64,000 bases of DNA from PALSA-693 sp963702305 (GCA_963702305.1 CAVPBX010000016.1:248001-312000), one strand, 5' to 3'; positions 53,544 through 63,228 are shown, counted from the first letter of the stretch. Numbers and translations: made by a program. The notes: generated by a model not told the origin, from the letters alone.

Positions 53544-55724
53544 CTAGGTCGCGGCGCCGAGGACACTGAGGATGAACGCCTGGATCCGGGCCTCGTCCCG
53601 CCAGGCGTCGTAGCGCCCGGTCGAGCCCTGGTGGCCGGCGCCCAGCTCGGTGCGGAGCAGCACCGGCCGGTCGCCGGCACCGGCGCCCACCGATCGCAGC
53701 TTCGCCACCCACTTGGCCGGCTCCCAGTACCCCACCCGGGGGTCGTTGAGCCCGGCCGTCACGAACAGGGCCGGATAGGGGACGGGCCTGACGTTGTCGT
53801 ACGGGGAGTAGGCGAGCATGCGCTGGTACGCCTCGGGGTCGTGGACCGGGTCGCCCCACTCCTCCCACTCGGTCACGGTCAGCGGCAGGCTGGTATCGGA
53901 CATGGTGGTGACCACGTCGACGAACGGCACCTCGGCCACGATGGCCCGCCACAGATCGGGCCGCAGGTTGGCGACGGCTCCCATGAGCAGCCCGCCGGCG
54001 CTGCCCCCGCGGGCCACCAGGCCGGCCGGGCTGGTCCAGCCGGAGTCGACCAGGTAGGTGGCGGCCGTCACGAAGTCGGTGAAGGTGTTGGCCTTGTGCT
54101 CCATCCGGCCTTGCTCGTACCAGGTGCGGCCCAGCTCGCCGCCGCCGCGCACGTGGGCGATGGCGAAGCTGACGCCTCGCTCGAGCAGGTTGAGCCGGGC
54201 CGGGGAAAAAGATGGGTCGCTGGTGATCTCGTACGCCCCGTACCCGTACAGCAGGCAGGGCGCCGACCCGTCGCGGGGATGATCGCGCCGGGCCACCACG
54301 GAGATCGGGACCCGAGTGCCGTCGTCGGCGGTGGCCCACAGCCGCTCCGTCTCGTAGCGCGCCCGGGTCGTACCCGCCGAGGACCCGCTGAGTCCATACC
54401 GGACGTCGCTCGAACGTCACCAGGTCGATCTCGACGGACGAGCGCGGGGTGACCAGGGAGGTGTAGCCGAACCGGTAGCTGGTGGCGTCGAACTCCGGGT
54501 TGGGTTCGCCGGCCAGGCTGTACACCGGCTCGGGTTGCCCCACCACTTGCCCCATGCCGTCCTGCTGCCCCACCCCGTCCGCGGCCACGGCGCCGTCTCG
54601 GGCAGGATCCGGATCCGCTCGAGCCCGTCGGCCTGCGAGCGCTCGCCGACCACGATCACGGCCGCGAAGGCCTCGGCTGACTCCAGCATCACGTCCGCCC
54701 GGTGGGGCAGGACCGCCTGCCAGGCCGCCGGGTCGGCGCCGCCGGCGGCGGCCAGCCGGTACAGGGCGAAGTTGGTCGCCGCCGCCCCGGTCGGCGTCGG
54801 GACGGTTGGTGCGCACCAGCCAAGCGGACCCGTCGTGCATCCACGTCGTACTCGACGCCGGGCTGGCGGGGGAGGATCACTTGGAGCTGCGAACCGACCG
54901 GGGCGTGGGCGTCGAGGTACCACGCCTCCGAGGTCGTCTTGCTGGCGGTGTGGACGATCACATAGCGCTGCGAACGGGTCAGGCCCACGTCGACGAAGAA
55001 ACGCTCGTCGTCTTCCTGGTAGATGAGGGCATCGGCCCCGGGCTCGCCGATTTGGTGGCGCCACACCTGCCACGGGCGCATGGCCTCGTCGGGGCGGACG
55101 TAGAAGAACGTGCGGTTGTCCGCGGCCCACGCCGACCCGTAGTACACGCCCTCGATCGTCGTCGGGCGCGTCGGTGCCGGTCTCCAGGTCACGGAAGCGC
55201 AGCGTGTACGACTCGGAACCATCGAGATCGGTGGCGTAGGCCAGGGTGCGTTGATCGGGGCTGATGTCGAACACGCCGACCGCCAGGTACCCGCTCTCCC
55301 CGGCCAGCTGGTTCTCGTCGAGCAGCACCTGCTCGCCGGTTTGCTCCGGCGGGCCGCCGGCGCGGGCCTCGGCGACGATGTCCTCGGCGCGCAGGGAGCG
55401 ATCCGGGTCCGGCCGGCGGCACATGACCCGGTATTGCTGGCCCTCCACGGTGCGGGACCAGTACCACCACGGCCCGTGCCGGGTCGGAGGCCCCACGTCC
55501 GTCTCGGCCACCCGCCCCTTGATCTCGTCGAAGAGCCGATGCTGCAGGGCCTCGGTCGGAGCCAGGACGGCATCGGCGTATTCGTTCTCGGCCCGGAGAT
55601 AGTCCAGGACGTCAGGGTCGTCGCGGTCGCCCAACCAGTACCAGTCGTCTACCCGCTCCTGCCCGTGGGCGACCAGCTGGTGCGGCCGCCGCGGGGCCGC
55701 CGGCGGCGTCGGTGATGTCGACAT
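53544..55724 (-). CDS. S9 prolyl-oligopeptidase-family peptidase (oligopeptidase B type), about five frameshifts
   Basis: About 725-aa serine peptidase. N-terminal propeller pieces: RVDDWYWLGDRDDPDVLDYL, GPWWYWSRTVEGQQYRVMCR, VFDISPDQRTLAYATDLDG, then YYGSAWAADNRTFFYVR, SYRFGYTSLVTPRSSVEIDL. The catalytic domain is intact: LLYGYGAYEITSDPSF, VRGGGELGRTWYEQGR, Ser in ARGGSAGGLLMGAV, Asp in TAGLNDPRVGYWEPAKW, His in LGAGHQGSTGRYD. Indels near 55163, 54835, 54810, 54600 and 54365 break the propeller. Start ATG 55724; the open frame beyond has no family similarity. Confidence 0.88.
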
Positions 55725-55770
55725 GGTGAGAGCCTGGCACGCCGGGAGCTCCGGCCCGCCCGACACCCGG

Positions 55771-55776
55771 TACCCT
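55771..55776 (+). promoter_or_regulatory. Putative leaderless -10 box
   Basis: TACCCT ends 8 nt before the GTG at 55785; supports that small gene. Confidence 0.45.
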
Positions 55777-55784
55777 CAGCGCCC

Positions 55785-56012
55785 GTGGCCGCGCCGGTAG
55801 TCGTCGACGACATGGATGAGGCCGCTCGGCTGGTCGCGGCGGGCCAGGACGTGGTGGTGGTGGTCGATCCGGACGCCGGTTACGTGGCCTGCCCGGCCGG
55901 CGGGCGCGCCTCGGGGAGGGGGAGGCTGGCCGTGTTCGTCGGGCGGCCGGCGGACCCGGCGGTGAGGTCGGCCGCGGCGACGATGGGTGCGGAGTTGTTC
56001 GGGGCGGGCTGA
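55785..56012 (+). CDS. Small hypothetical protein overlapping yihY antisense
   Basis: 75 aa: MAAPVVVDDMDEAARLVAAG, then QDVVVVVDPDAGYVACP and RLAVFVGRPADPAV. No family recognised. In its favour: a TACCCT box at leaderless spacing and a well-composed beginning. Against: its last 133 bp lie antisense to the C-terminal tail of the YihY gene, which there is low-complexity. The two may genuinely overlap at their 3' ends. Confidence 0.45.
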   Translation: MAAPVVVDDMDEAARLVAAGQDVVVVVDPDAGYVACPAGGRASGRGRLAVFVGRPADPAVRSAAATMGAELFGAG

Positions 56013-56938
56013 GCCCCCTCGAAGGCGACGTCGACGGTTTGGCCGGGTGTGCGTTCTTGGCGGCGTCCCAGGCTGATCAGCTGGGCCCGGTCGGCCACGG
56101 TCAGGTTCTTGCCCGTCAACGAACGGGGCCACAGGTGCTCGGCCCGCACCACGTTGGCTTCGATCCCGTAGATGGTCACCCGGGCCGCCAGGTACAGGAA
56201 CGCCAGCAGGCCGAGCACCGGGGCGAAGGTGCCGTACAGGGAATTGGCATGGGCCAGCAGGTGGGTGAGGCCGATCCCCACCCCGGTGAGAATGGTCCAC
56301 ACTGCGCCGGCCAGCACGGCGCCGGGGAGGAGTTGCACCAAGGTGGTGACTCTGGGCGACAGGATCCAAAACGACGCCACGAACAGCGCCACGTTGAGCA
56401 CCAACGCCATCAGGGCTGACAGCGCCGGCCCCCCCGTCCAACCGAGGATGGATCCGAGCGAGGCGACGAAGGTCGACGCCACGAACCCGAGCCCGAAGAC
56501 GGCGTACCAGCCCAGCCCGATGAGCATGCGGGGCCCGAAACCCGGCCGGTCCCGTTCGGGGACGTTCCACGCGTCGTTCATGGTGTGCTCGGCCGACTGG
56601 GCCAACCCCATCGCCCCCCAGACGAGGCCGAGCACGCCGGCGATCAGCGCCAACGCGGACCCCTGCAGGCGTTTGCCCTGCAGCTCGGTGATGGCCTGGC
56701 CCAGGATGGGGTAAGAGCCCAGATGCTGCTCGATGGTGTGGATGGCCGAGGTGTCGCCCGACAGCACGTACGCCACCACGGTGAAGGCCGCCAGCAGCAA
56801 CGGGAAGATCGACATGAAGCCGTAGTAGGCGACCAGCGCCGCCAGGTACCCGCCGCGATCGTCGCTGTATTTCTTCTGAACGGCGTAGACGAAGGCCGTG
56901 ACCCGGTGACGCCGCTGGAAGGCGTCGAGTTTGTCCAC
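55880..56938 (-). CDS. YihY/BrkB-family membrane protein
   Basis: 352 aa. About six helices: YYGFMSIFPLLLAAFTVVAY, LIAGVLGLVWGAMGLAQSAE, MLIGLGWYAVFGLGFVAS, ALMALVLNVALFVASFWIL, LPGAVLAGAVWTILTG and FAPVLGLLAFLYLAARVTIY. HTMNDAWNVP after helix 2 is a family signature. The cytoplasmic tail from about residue 310 is low complexity. GTG at 56938 (VDKLDAFQRRH) fits family starts better than the ATG at 57001. Despite the old RNase BN name, the function is unknown. Confidence 0.88.
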   Translation of the reverse strand: MDKLDAFQRRHRVTAFVYAVQKKYSDDRGGYLAALVAYYGFMSIFPLLLAAFTVVAYVLSGDTSAIHTIEQHLGSYPILGQAITELQGKRLQGSALALIAGVLGLVWGAMGLAQSAEHTMNDAWNVPERDRPGFGPRMLIGLGWYAVFGLGFVASTFVASLGSILGWTGGPALSALMALVLNVALFVASFWILSPRVTTLVQLLPGAVLAGAVWTILTGVGIGLTHLLAHANSLYGTFAPVLGLLAFLYLAARVTIYGIEANVVRAEHLWPRSLTGKNLTVADRAQLISLGRRQERTPGQTVDVAFEGAQPAPNNSAPIVAAADLTAGSAGRPTNTASLPLPEARPPAGQAT

Positions 56939-57002
56939 GACAAAAGATCTACCCCATCGCGGGCACCCTACGACTGGAAGGGCGCCCGGCCGAGCGGCCA
57001 CC

Positions 57003-57008
57003 TACCAT
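57003..57008 (+). promoter_or_regulatory. Putative leaderless -10 box
   Basis: TACCAT ends 6 nt before the ATG at 57015. Confidence 0.5.
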
Positions 57009-57014
57009 CCGACC

Positions 57015-58064
57015 ATGAAGATCGCCACCATGCTCAGTTACGCCGGAGGGTTCAAGGAGTCGGCCCGGCAGGTCAGCGAGATGGAGCACGCCGGGCTCGA
57101 TCTGGTCTGGGTCGCCGAGGCCTACGGGTTCGACGGCCCCAGCCTGATGGGCTACCTGGCGGCCCTGACCGAGACGGTCGAGATCGGCTCCGCCATCCTG
57201 CCCATCTACACCCGGACCCCCACCCTGCTGGCCATGACCGCGGCGGGAATCGACGCCTTGTCCGGTGGCCGTTTTCATCTGGGCTTGGGCGCGTCGGGTC
57301 CGCAGGTCATCGAGGGCTGGCACGGCGTCGCCTACGACGCCCCCATCGGCCGCACCCGCGAGATCGCCGAGATCTGCCGGCAGGTCTGGGCCCGGGAGGC
57401 GCCGCTCGTCCACGACGGCCGGCACTATCACCTGCCGCTGCCGGCGGGCCAGGGGACCGGCCTGGGCCGGGCCCTCAAGATCATCGCCCACCCGGTCCGG
57501 TCCCGGATCCCGATCTGGGTGGCCTCGTTGGGCGAGCAGAACGTGGCCCTGACCGCCGAGGTCGCCGACGGCTGGCTGCCGATCCTCTTCATTCCCGAGA
57601 AGGCCAAGGCGGTGTGGGGGACGGCGCTCGCCGAAGGGACGGCCAAGCGGGGCGCCGGGCTCGAGCCGCTCCAGATTTGCGCCGGCGGGCTGCTGGCGAT
57701 CGGTGAGGGGGAGGAAGTCACCCGGCTACGAGACCTGTCCCGCCCCATGGTGGCGTTGTACGTGGGCGGCATGGGCGCCAAGGGCCGCAACTTTTACAAC
57801 GACCTGGCCTGCCGGTACGGCTACGAGAAGGAGGCCGCCGAGATCCAGGACCTCTACCTGTCAGGGAAGAAGGACGAGGCCGCCGCCCTGGTCCCCCAGG
57901 AGTTCCTCGATCTGACGTCGCTGGTCGGCCCGCGCAGCTGGGTGGCGGAGCGGATCGCCGCCATGCGGGAGGCGGGTGTGACTCACCTGCAGGTCACGCC
58001 CGTCCCCACCGGCGACCAGACCGCGGCGACGCTCATCGAAGCGGTGAAAGAGCTGGCCGGGTAG
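57015..58064 (+). CDS. LLM-class F420-dependent oxidoreductase
   Basis: 349-aa luciferase-like TIM-barrel enzyme. MKIATMLSYAGGFKESARQV, VWVAEAYGFDGPSLMGYLAA, VEIGSAILPIYTRTPTLLAM, GGRFHLGLGASGPQVIEGWH and PIWVASLGEQNVALTAEVAD are characteristic of F420-dependent members. Substrate unknown. The ATG is set by the leaderless promoter. Confidence 0.92.
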   Translation: MKIATMLSYAGGFKESARQVSEMEHAGLDLVWVAEAYGFDGPSLMGYLAALTETVEIGSAILPIYTRTPTLLAMTAAGIDALSGGRFHLGLGASGPQVIEGWHGVAYDAPIGRTREIAEICRQVWAREAPLVHDGRHYHLPLPAGQGTGLGRALKIIAHPVRSRIPIWVASLGEQNVALTAEVADGWLPILFIPEKAKAVWGTALAEGTAKRGAGLEPLQICAGGLLAIGEGEEVTRLRDLSRPMVALYVGGMGAKGRNFYNDLACRYGYEKEAAEIQDLYLSGKKDEAAALVPQEFLDLTSLVGPRSWVAERIAAMREAGVTHLQVTPVPTGDQTAATLIEAVKELAG

Positions 58065-58108
58065 GGCGCCGGCCGGCTCCGTTTGGACCGCCCCCCGGCC
58101 GCCGGCAT

Positions 58109-58114
58109 TATGCT
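58109..58114 (+). promoter_or_regulatory. Putative leaderless -10 box
   Basis: TATGCT ends 7 nt before the ATG at 58122. Confidence 0.45.
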
Positions 58115-58121
58115 CCCGGGT

Positions 58122-58304
58122 ATGCGGCCGGTTGCCCTCAACGCCCCTGGGGAGTGGTTGTTTGCCTTGTTGATGGCGGCCTCGCCGATCGTCGGCAGCT
58201 TCTGGGTGACGCCGGACCTGACCCGTTGGATCGTGTTCGCGGTCGGGGCGTTCATGGTGTTGGCGACGGCGGTGGCCGGCTTGCGGCCCTCGAAGACCAG
58301 CTAG
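58122..58304 (+). CDS. Small two-helix membrane protein
   Basis: 60 aa with helices WLFALLMAASPIVGSFWV and WIVFAVGAFMVLATAVAGL, resembling one SPW-type repeat of actinobacterial membrane proteins. Function unknown. The ATG at 58122 is preferred over 58083 because of the TATGCT box between them. The stop overlaps the convergent acyltransferase gene by 4 bp. Confidence 0.65.
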   Translation: MRPVALNAPGEWLFALLMAASPIVGSFWVTPDLTRWIVFAVGAFMVLATAVAGLRPSKTS

Positions 58305-59767
58305 ACCTCGGTCGGCACCCGGGTCCCGTTGCCGGTCCCGGTCGGAATCCTGAGGTCCACCGTGGCTTTCGGGTCGACGAGCGCCAGCAGCTCGGCCATC
58401 CCGACGTCGATGCCCCCGGCCAGCACGTCCAGGTCCGGGGTGGTGTCGTAGTCCCCGGTGATGCCGAACTGGACCAGGCCGTCGTACGAGAAGATCGCCA
58501 CCCCGATGCGCATCTGCATGCCCAGCGGCACGTAGGGATAGCTCCGCACCATCCGCCGGCCGGCCGCGTACAACGGCATCTGCGGGCCCGGGACGTTGGT
58601 GGTGATGGTGTTGATGCGCCGCTGCGAGATCTTGGTGCCGAGCCGGCCGGCCAGGGCCAGCAACACCGGTGGGGCGAAACCGCCCAGGTTGGTCAGGCTC
58701 TCGCCGGCCATGGCCTGTTTGGAGTCCTTGAGCCCGGCCATCTGCGCCGAAATCGCCTGCAGCCGCTCCGTCGGGTCGGCTGTCCCGATCGGAAGTTCGG
58801 CGAACACCGCTGAGACCCGGTTGGCCATCGTCCCGTCGCCCACTGCCCGGCCCCGTTCGTCACGAGGCCGAACGGACACCGGCACCAACGTCCGGATGGG
58901 CCGGTCCACCGACTCGCCCCGGGCGCGGAGCAGGTCTCGGAAGCCCCGGGTGATGACGGCGAGGACGACGTCGTTGAAGGTGCCACCGACGTGATGGCGG
59001 ACCGCCTTGATGTCCGCCACCGAGACGGACGTCGCCACCCAGCGGCGGTGCGGCCCGATCGGCCCGTTGAGGCTGCTGTGGGCCATGGGGGTGACCGCTC
59101 CGGCGACCGCCCGCAGCCCACCGATGGTCTCCCACACCTGCTGGGCCGCCTTGCGCGGCACGCGGGTTCGGGCCCGTACGGCACGCATGATCTCGAAGGG
59201 ACTCGACGCCATGTCCACCACCGCCTCCGCGGCGAGCTCCCACGCCGCCGGGCCGGGACCCGGCTGCCAGGGCGCGGCCGGCGGGGCGACTGCGTCCGGG
59301 CTGAGATCGAGGATCAGGGCTAGCAGGTCGCTGCCCGACACCCCGTCGACCATGCAGTGGTGGACCTTCGACACCACCGCCCACTCGTCGTCGTCGAGAC
59401 CTTCGACCATCCACATCTCCCACAGCGGCTTCGTCCGGTCCAGTTGCTGGGCCATGACCCGCCCGACCAGCCGGCGCAACTCGGCCTCCCCGCCGGGGCG
59501 GGGCAGGGCGGTGCGCCGGAGGTGGTAGTCGAGGTTGAAATACTGGTCGCTGACCCAGACCGGTCGCCCCAGGTCGAACGGCACCCGGCGGACGACCTGG
59601 CGGTAGCGGGGGACGAGGCTCAGCTTGCCGGCGACCATGTCGTAGAGCGCTCGGTAGGGCGGCGGCGGTCCCTCCATGATCGACACCGACCCGATGTGCA
59701 TGTGGGTGACGCCGTCCTCCACGTGCAGGAAGCTCGAATCCAGCGGGCTCATCCGGTCGACGGCCAT
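58301..59767 (-). CDS. Wax ester synthase/diacylglycerol acyltransferase (WS/DGAT)
   Basis: 488 aa, full length. The condensing motif is VHHCMVDGVSGSDLLALI (HHxxxDG). MSPLDSSFLHVEDG at the start, GGTFNDVVLAVITRGFRDL and NTITTNVPGPQMPLYAAGRR (PLW/NVPGP region) are typical. Makes triacylglycerol or wax esters from acyl-CoA at the membrane, as storage lipid. The patatin-like lipase gene begins divergently about 105 bp away. Confidence 0.95.
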   Translation of the reverse strand: MAVDRMSPLDSSFLHVEDGVTHMHIGSVSIMEGPPPPYRALYDMVAGKLSLVPRYRQVVRRVPFDLGRPVWVSDQYFNLDYHLRRTALPRPGGEAELRRLVGRVMAQQLDRTKPLWEMWMVEGLDDDEWAVVSKVHHCMVDGVSGSDLLALILDLSPDAVAPPAAPWQPGPGPAAWELAAEAVVDMASSPFEIMRAVRARTRVPRKAAQQVWETIGGLRAVAGAVTPMAHSSLNGPIGPHRRWVATSVSVADIKAVRHHVGGTFNDVVLAVITRGFRDLLRARGESVDRPIRTLVPVSVRPRDERGRAVGDGTMANRVSAVFAELPIGTADPTERLQAISAQMAGLKDSKQAMAGESLTNLGGFAPPVLLALAGRLGTKISQRRINTITTNVPGPQMPLYAAGRRMVRSYPYVPLGMQMRIGVAIFSYDGLVQFGITGDYDTTPDLDVLAGGIDVGMAELLALVDPKATVDLRIPTGTGNGTRVPTEV

Positions 59768-59858
59768 GAGATCCCCCTCGCGGTCCCAGTTGGGTTCGGG
59801 TTATTCCCGAGTTGTGATAACCCCCATCTCTATCACCGATTTGTTGTGTGAACGGCGG

Positions 59859-59864
59859 TAAGGT
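59859..59864 (+). promoter_or_regulatory. Putative leaderless -10 box
   Basis: TAAGGT ends 8 nt before the GTG at 59873. Confidence 0.5.
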
Positions 59865-59872
59865 GCGCAGCC

Positions 59873-60974
59873 GTGCGCATAGGACTTGTGCTCGGTGCAG
59901 GTGGATCCGTCGGGGTCGCCTACCACGGCGCGGTCCTCGCGGCCATCGCAGGAAGTCACCGGCTGGGATCCGCGCCGCGCCGACGTCATCGTCGGCACCT
60001 CCGCCGGCTCGATCAGCGCCGCCATGCTCCGCGCCGGTGTCCCTGCCGGTGATCTGATGCGGATCAGCGAAGGACTGCCGCTGTCGGTCGAAGGGGCCCA
60101 GCTGGCGCAGGTCGGCCGCCCGCACCGGCCCCGGCCCAAGGCGCGCGACGTGCTGCACATCCGTCCCATGGCCGATCCGCTCGGCGTGGTGCACGGCGTC
60201 GCCCACTGGCGGAGCCATCCCGTCGGGGCCCTGGTGGCGGCCCTGTTGCCGTCCGGCGGGATACCCACCGATGCCATCTCGAGCGGTATCGACGCCGCCT
60301 ACCCCGATGGCTGGCCGGCGGATCCGCTGTGGTTGTGCGCCGTCGGGCTCCGGGACGGCAAGCGGGTGGTGTTCGGTCAACCCGGCGCCCCGGAAGTCCC
60401 CGTCGGTCAGGCCGTGGCGGCTTCGTGCGCGGTGCCCGGATATTTCAAGCCGGTGGCAATCGGCGGCAAGCGGTACGTCGACGGCGGGGTGTGTTCGCTC
60501 ACCAACGTGGACCTGGTCGCCGGACTGGGCCTGGACCTGGTGATCGTCAGTTCGCCGATGTCGCAGGCCGCGGCCTGGCCGGCGGTGGCGGCCGACTCGT
60601 GGGTGCGCCAGCCGCTGCGGGCTCAGCTCCACGGCGAGGTGGGCGCCTTGCGGCGGGCCGGCGTGCCCGTCGTGGCCATCGAACCCAGCCGCCAGATGGC
60701 CCAGGCCATGGGGCTCAACCCCATGGACGCCCGGCCCCGCGGAACGGTGTCGCGGGTCACCTACGCCGGCGTGGCCCGCTGGCTGGCCGAGCAGATCGAT
60801 GGCCGTTGGCTGGTGGCGATGCTGGCGGTGGCGGCGGCGTCAGCGGCGGGGTCGGGGTCGGCCGGGAGGGCGTCGCGGCCGGAGACCCTGACGGCGGCCG
60901 AGGCGGTGGTGGACGCGGTGGCGGAGGCCGAGGCCGCCCAAACCGTGGGCGGGACCTTGCTGCCCTCCGCCTGA
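59873..60974 (+). CDS. Patatin-like phospholipase, one frameshift
   Basis: About 366 aa. The GTG at 59873 opens VRIGLVLGAGGSVGVAYHGA with the oxyanion GAGGSVG loop. One extra base near 59950 then shifts the frame into VTGWDPRRADVIVGTSAGS, whose GTSAG holds the nucleophile Ser. The catalytic Asp is in KRYVDGGVCSLTNVDL. Hydrolyses membrane or storage lipids; divergent from WS/DGAT, suggesting paired synthesis and turnover. The C-terminal ~60 residues are Ala-rich and variable. Confidence 0.9.
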
Positions 60975-61083
60975 TTTGGGCGTTTCGGGCCGGCGATCAC
61001 CCCGGGCGCCGGCGACCTCGGCCGCCGGCGGACACCCCGACGGGGCACCCCGCCGGGCGGGACACCTCGGCCGCCGGCGGGAC

Positions 61084-61231
<148 letters not shown>

Positions 61232-61266
61232 TAGCGTTCGCCGCCGGCGGGGACCATGATGACGAC

Positions 61267-61722
61267 ATGGAGGGTGCGCCGTGGTTGAGCGTCGGGGGCC
61301 GGGCCTGGTTCGCGGACGCCGACCGCCCCGGCCGTCGGCTGGCCGTGCACGCCCGGCCGGACCGCGGCTGGATCACGCTCAGCGTCTGGGACCGAGACCA
61401 GTGCCGGGCGACCTTCCATCTGCGCCAGTCCGACGCTCCTCACCTGCTGTACGAACTGGCTGCGGGGTTGGCTGGGAGCGGCGACCCCGGCGACCCCGCC
61501 GCCCCCGCCGACCGAGCCGACCGAGCCGACCCGGTGACCGGGCCCCGGCCGCTGGCGCCCCCCTGGCAGGCCCCATTGGAGACCGCCGCCAACCTGCTGG
61601 GGCGGGGATCCCGCTGGTTGCGCGCCCACGCCGAGGCCCCATCGAGGCCGCCGTCGCCGGCGCCGCCCCGGTTGCGGGCGGTGGAGGATGTTGACGACGA
61701 TGGCGAACCTTCGCCCGGCTAG
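61267..61722 (+). CDS. Hypothetical protein
   Basis: 151 aa, no family recognised. The N-terminal ~65 residues are beta-rich (WLSVGGRAWFADADRP, WITLSVWDRDQCRATFHL). Then comes an acidic/Pro-rich stretch (GDPGDPAAPADRADRADP), a possible amphipathic helix (LETAANLLGRGSRWLRAHA) and an acidic end. Upstream in frame the CCCCGCCGG repeats would read PPAPPAPPA, so an earlier start is unlikely to be real. Composition and codon use resemble the neighbours. Confidence 0.6.
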   Translation: MEGAPWLSVGGRAWFADADRPGRRLAVHARPDRGWITLSVWDRDQCRATFHLRQSDAPHLLYELAAGLAGSGDPGDPAAPADRADRADPVTGPRPLAPPWQAPLETAANLLGRGSRWLRAHAEAPSRPPSPAPPRLRAVEDVDDDGEPSPG

Positions 61723-61736
61723 CCCATCTGGGTTGT

Positions 61737-61771
61737 TACTATCGACGTAGGAGAAATCCCCTGACGTCGAT
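61737..61771 (+). promoter_or_regulatory. sufB promoter with inverted repeat
   Basis: TACTAT (61737-61742) as -10, and ATCGACGT / ACGTCGAT (61741-61748 and 61764-61771, 15-nt spacer) overlapping and just downstream of it: probable repressor site. The repeat is unlike described SufR boxes, and no sufR lies upstream. Confidence 0.55.
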
Positions 61772-61794
61772 GTGCACCAGAAGGGTGACGCGGT

Positions 61795-63195
61795 ATGGCA
61801 ACCACAGAATTGGATCTGGGCCGTTACAAGCTGGGCTGGAGTGACGTCGAGGACTACTACGTCTACAAGCCCAAGAAGGGCCTGTCCGAGGAGAGCATCC
61901 GGGAGATGTCCTGGATGAAGGGCGAGCCCGAGTGGATGACCACCAAGCGCATCAAGGCGTTGCGGCACTTCCAGCGCCGGCCCATGCCCTCCTGGGGCGG
62001 CGACATGTCCGGCATCGACTTCAACGACATCTTCTATTACATCAAGCCCATCGACAAGCAGGTCAACGCGTGGGACCAGCTGCCCGAGTCGGTCAAGGCC
62101 ACCTACGAGAAGCTCGGCATTCCCGAGGCGGAGCGCAAATATCTCGCCGGGGTGACCGCCCAGTACGAGTCCGAGGTGGTGTACCACAAGAATCGGGAGG
62201 ACCTGGAGGCGCAGGGTGTCCTGTTCTGCGACATGGACACCGCCCTGCGCGAGTACCCCGAGCTGGTCAAGCAGTACTTCGGGAGCATCATCCCCTCCAA
62301 CGACAACAAGTTCGCGGCCCTCAACACCGCCACCTGGTCGGGCGGCTCGTTTATCTACGTCCCGCCCGGGGTCAAGGTCGACATGCCGCTGCAGGCCTAC
62401 TTCCGCATCAACGCGGAAAACATGGGCCAGTTCGAGCGCACGCTGATCATCGCCGACGAGGGCGCCCAGGTCCACTACATCGAGGGATGCTCGGCGCCGG
62501 TGTACACCACCGACTCGTTGCACTCCGCGGTGGTCGAGATCGTCTGCAAGGCGTCGAGCCGGGTGACGTACACCACCATCCAAAACTGGTCCAACAACGT
62601 GTACAACCTCGTCACCAAGCGAGCCCGCTGTGACACCGAGGCTCACATGGAGTGGATCGACGGCAACATCGGCAGCCGCCTGACGATGAAGTATCCAGCC
62701 GTGTATCTGATGGGCCCGAAGGCGTCGGGAGAGGTGTTGTCGGTTGCCTACGCCGGCGCCGGCCAGCACCAGGACGCCGGGGCCAAGATGGTGCACGCCG
62801 CCCCGGAGACCACGTCCACCATCATCTCCAAGTCGATCTCCAAGGACGCGGGTCGGACCTCCTACCGGGGTCTGGTTCGTTTCGAGGAGGGCGCCCACAA
62901 GTCCAAGAGCTTCGTCCGCTGCGACGCCCTGCTCCTGGACGACCTGTCCCGCAGCGACACCTACCCGTACATCGAGTTCGGTGAGCAGGACGCCCAGGTG
63001 GGCCATGAGGCCACCGTGTCGAAGGTCGGCGACGACCAGCTCTTCTACCTCATGAGCCGCGGGCTCTCCGAGCAGCAGGCCATGAGCATGATCGTCAACG
63101 GCTTCATTGAGCCGGTCACCCGGACGCTGCCGATGGAGTACGCGGTGGAGTGGAGCCGCCTGATCGAGCTGCAGATGGAAGGCTCCGTTGGCTGA
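61795..63195 (+). CDS. sufB: Fe-S cluster assembly scaffold SufB
   Basis: 466-aa SufB, core of the SufBC2D scaffold. SGGSFIYVPPGVKVDMPLQA, ADEGAQVHYIEGCSAPVYT, HSAVVEIVCKASSRVTYTTI, QNWSNNVYNLVTKRA, AHMEWIDGNIGSRLTMKYPA and GLSEQQAMSMIVNGFIEPV are hallmark segments. Length is standard, with no intein. First gene of a suf operon; sufR is not upstream. Regulated probably through the inverted repeat in its promoter. Confidence 0.97.
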   Translation: MATTELDLGRYKLGWSDVEDYYVYKPKKGLSEESIREMSWMKGEPEWMTTKRIKALRHFQRRPMPSWGGDMSGIDFNDIFYYIKPIDKQVNAWDQLPESVKATYEKLGIPEAERKYLAGVTAQYESEVVYHKNREDLEAQGVLFCDMDTALREYPELVKQYFGSIIPSNDNKFAALNTATWSGGSFIYVPPGVKVDMPLQAYFRINAENMGQFERTLIIADEGAQVHYIEGCSAPVYTTDSLHSAVVEIVCKASSRVTYTTIQNWSNNVYNLVTKRARCDTEAHMEWIDGNIGSRLTMKYPAVYLMGPKASGEVLSVAYAGAGQHQDAGAKMVHAAPETTSTIISKSISKDAGRTSYRGLVRFEEGAHKSKSFVRCDALLLDDLSRSDTYPYIEFGEQDAQVGHEATVSKVGDDQLFYLMSRGLSEQQAMSMIVNGFIEPVTRTLPMEYAVEWSRLIELQMEGSVG

Positions 63196-63228
63196 CCGTC
63201 TCACCGCTCATCCCGAGGTCGGGTCGCG

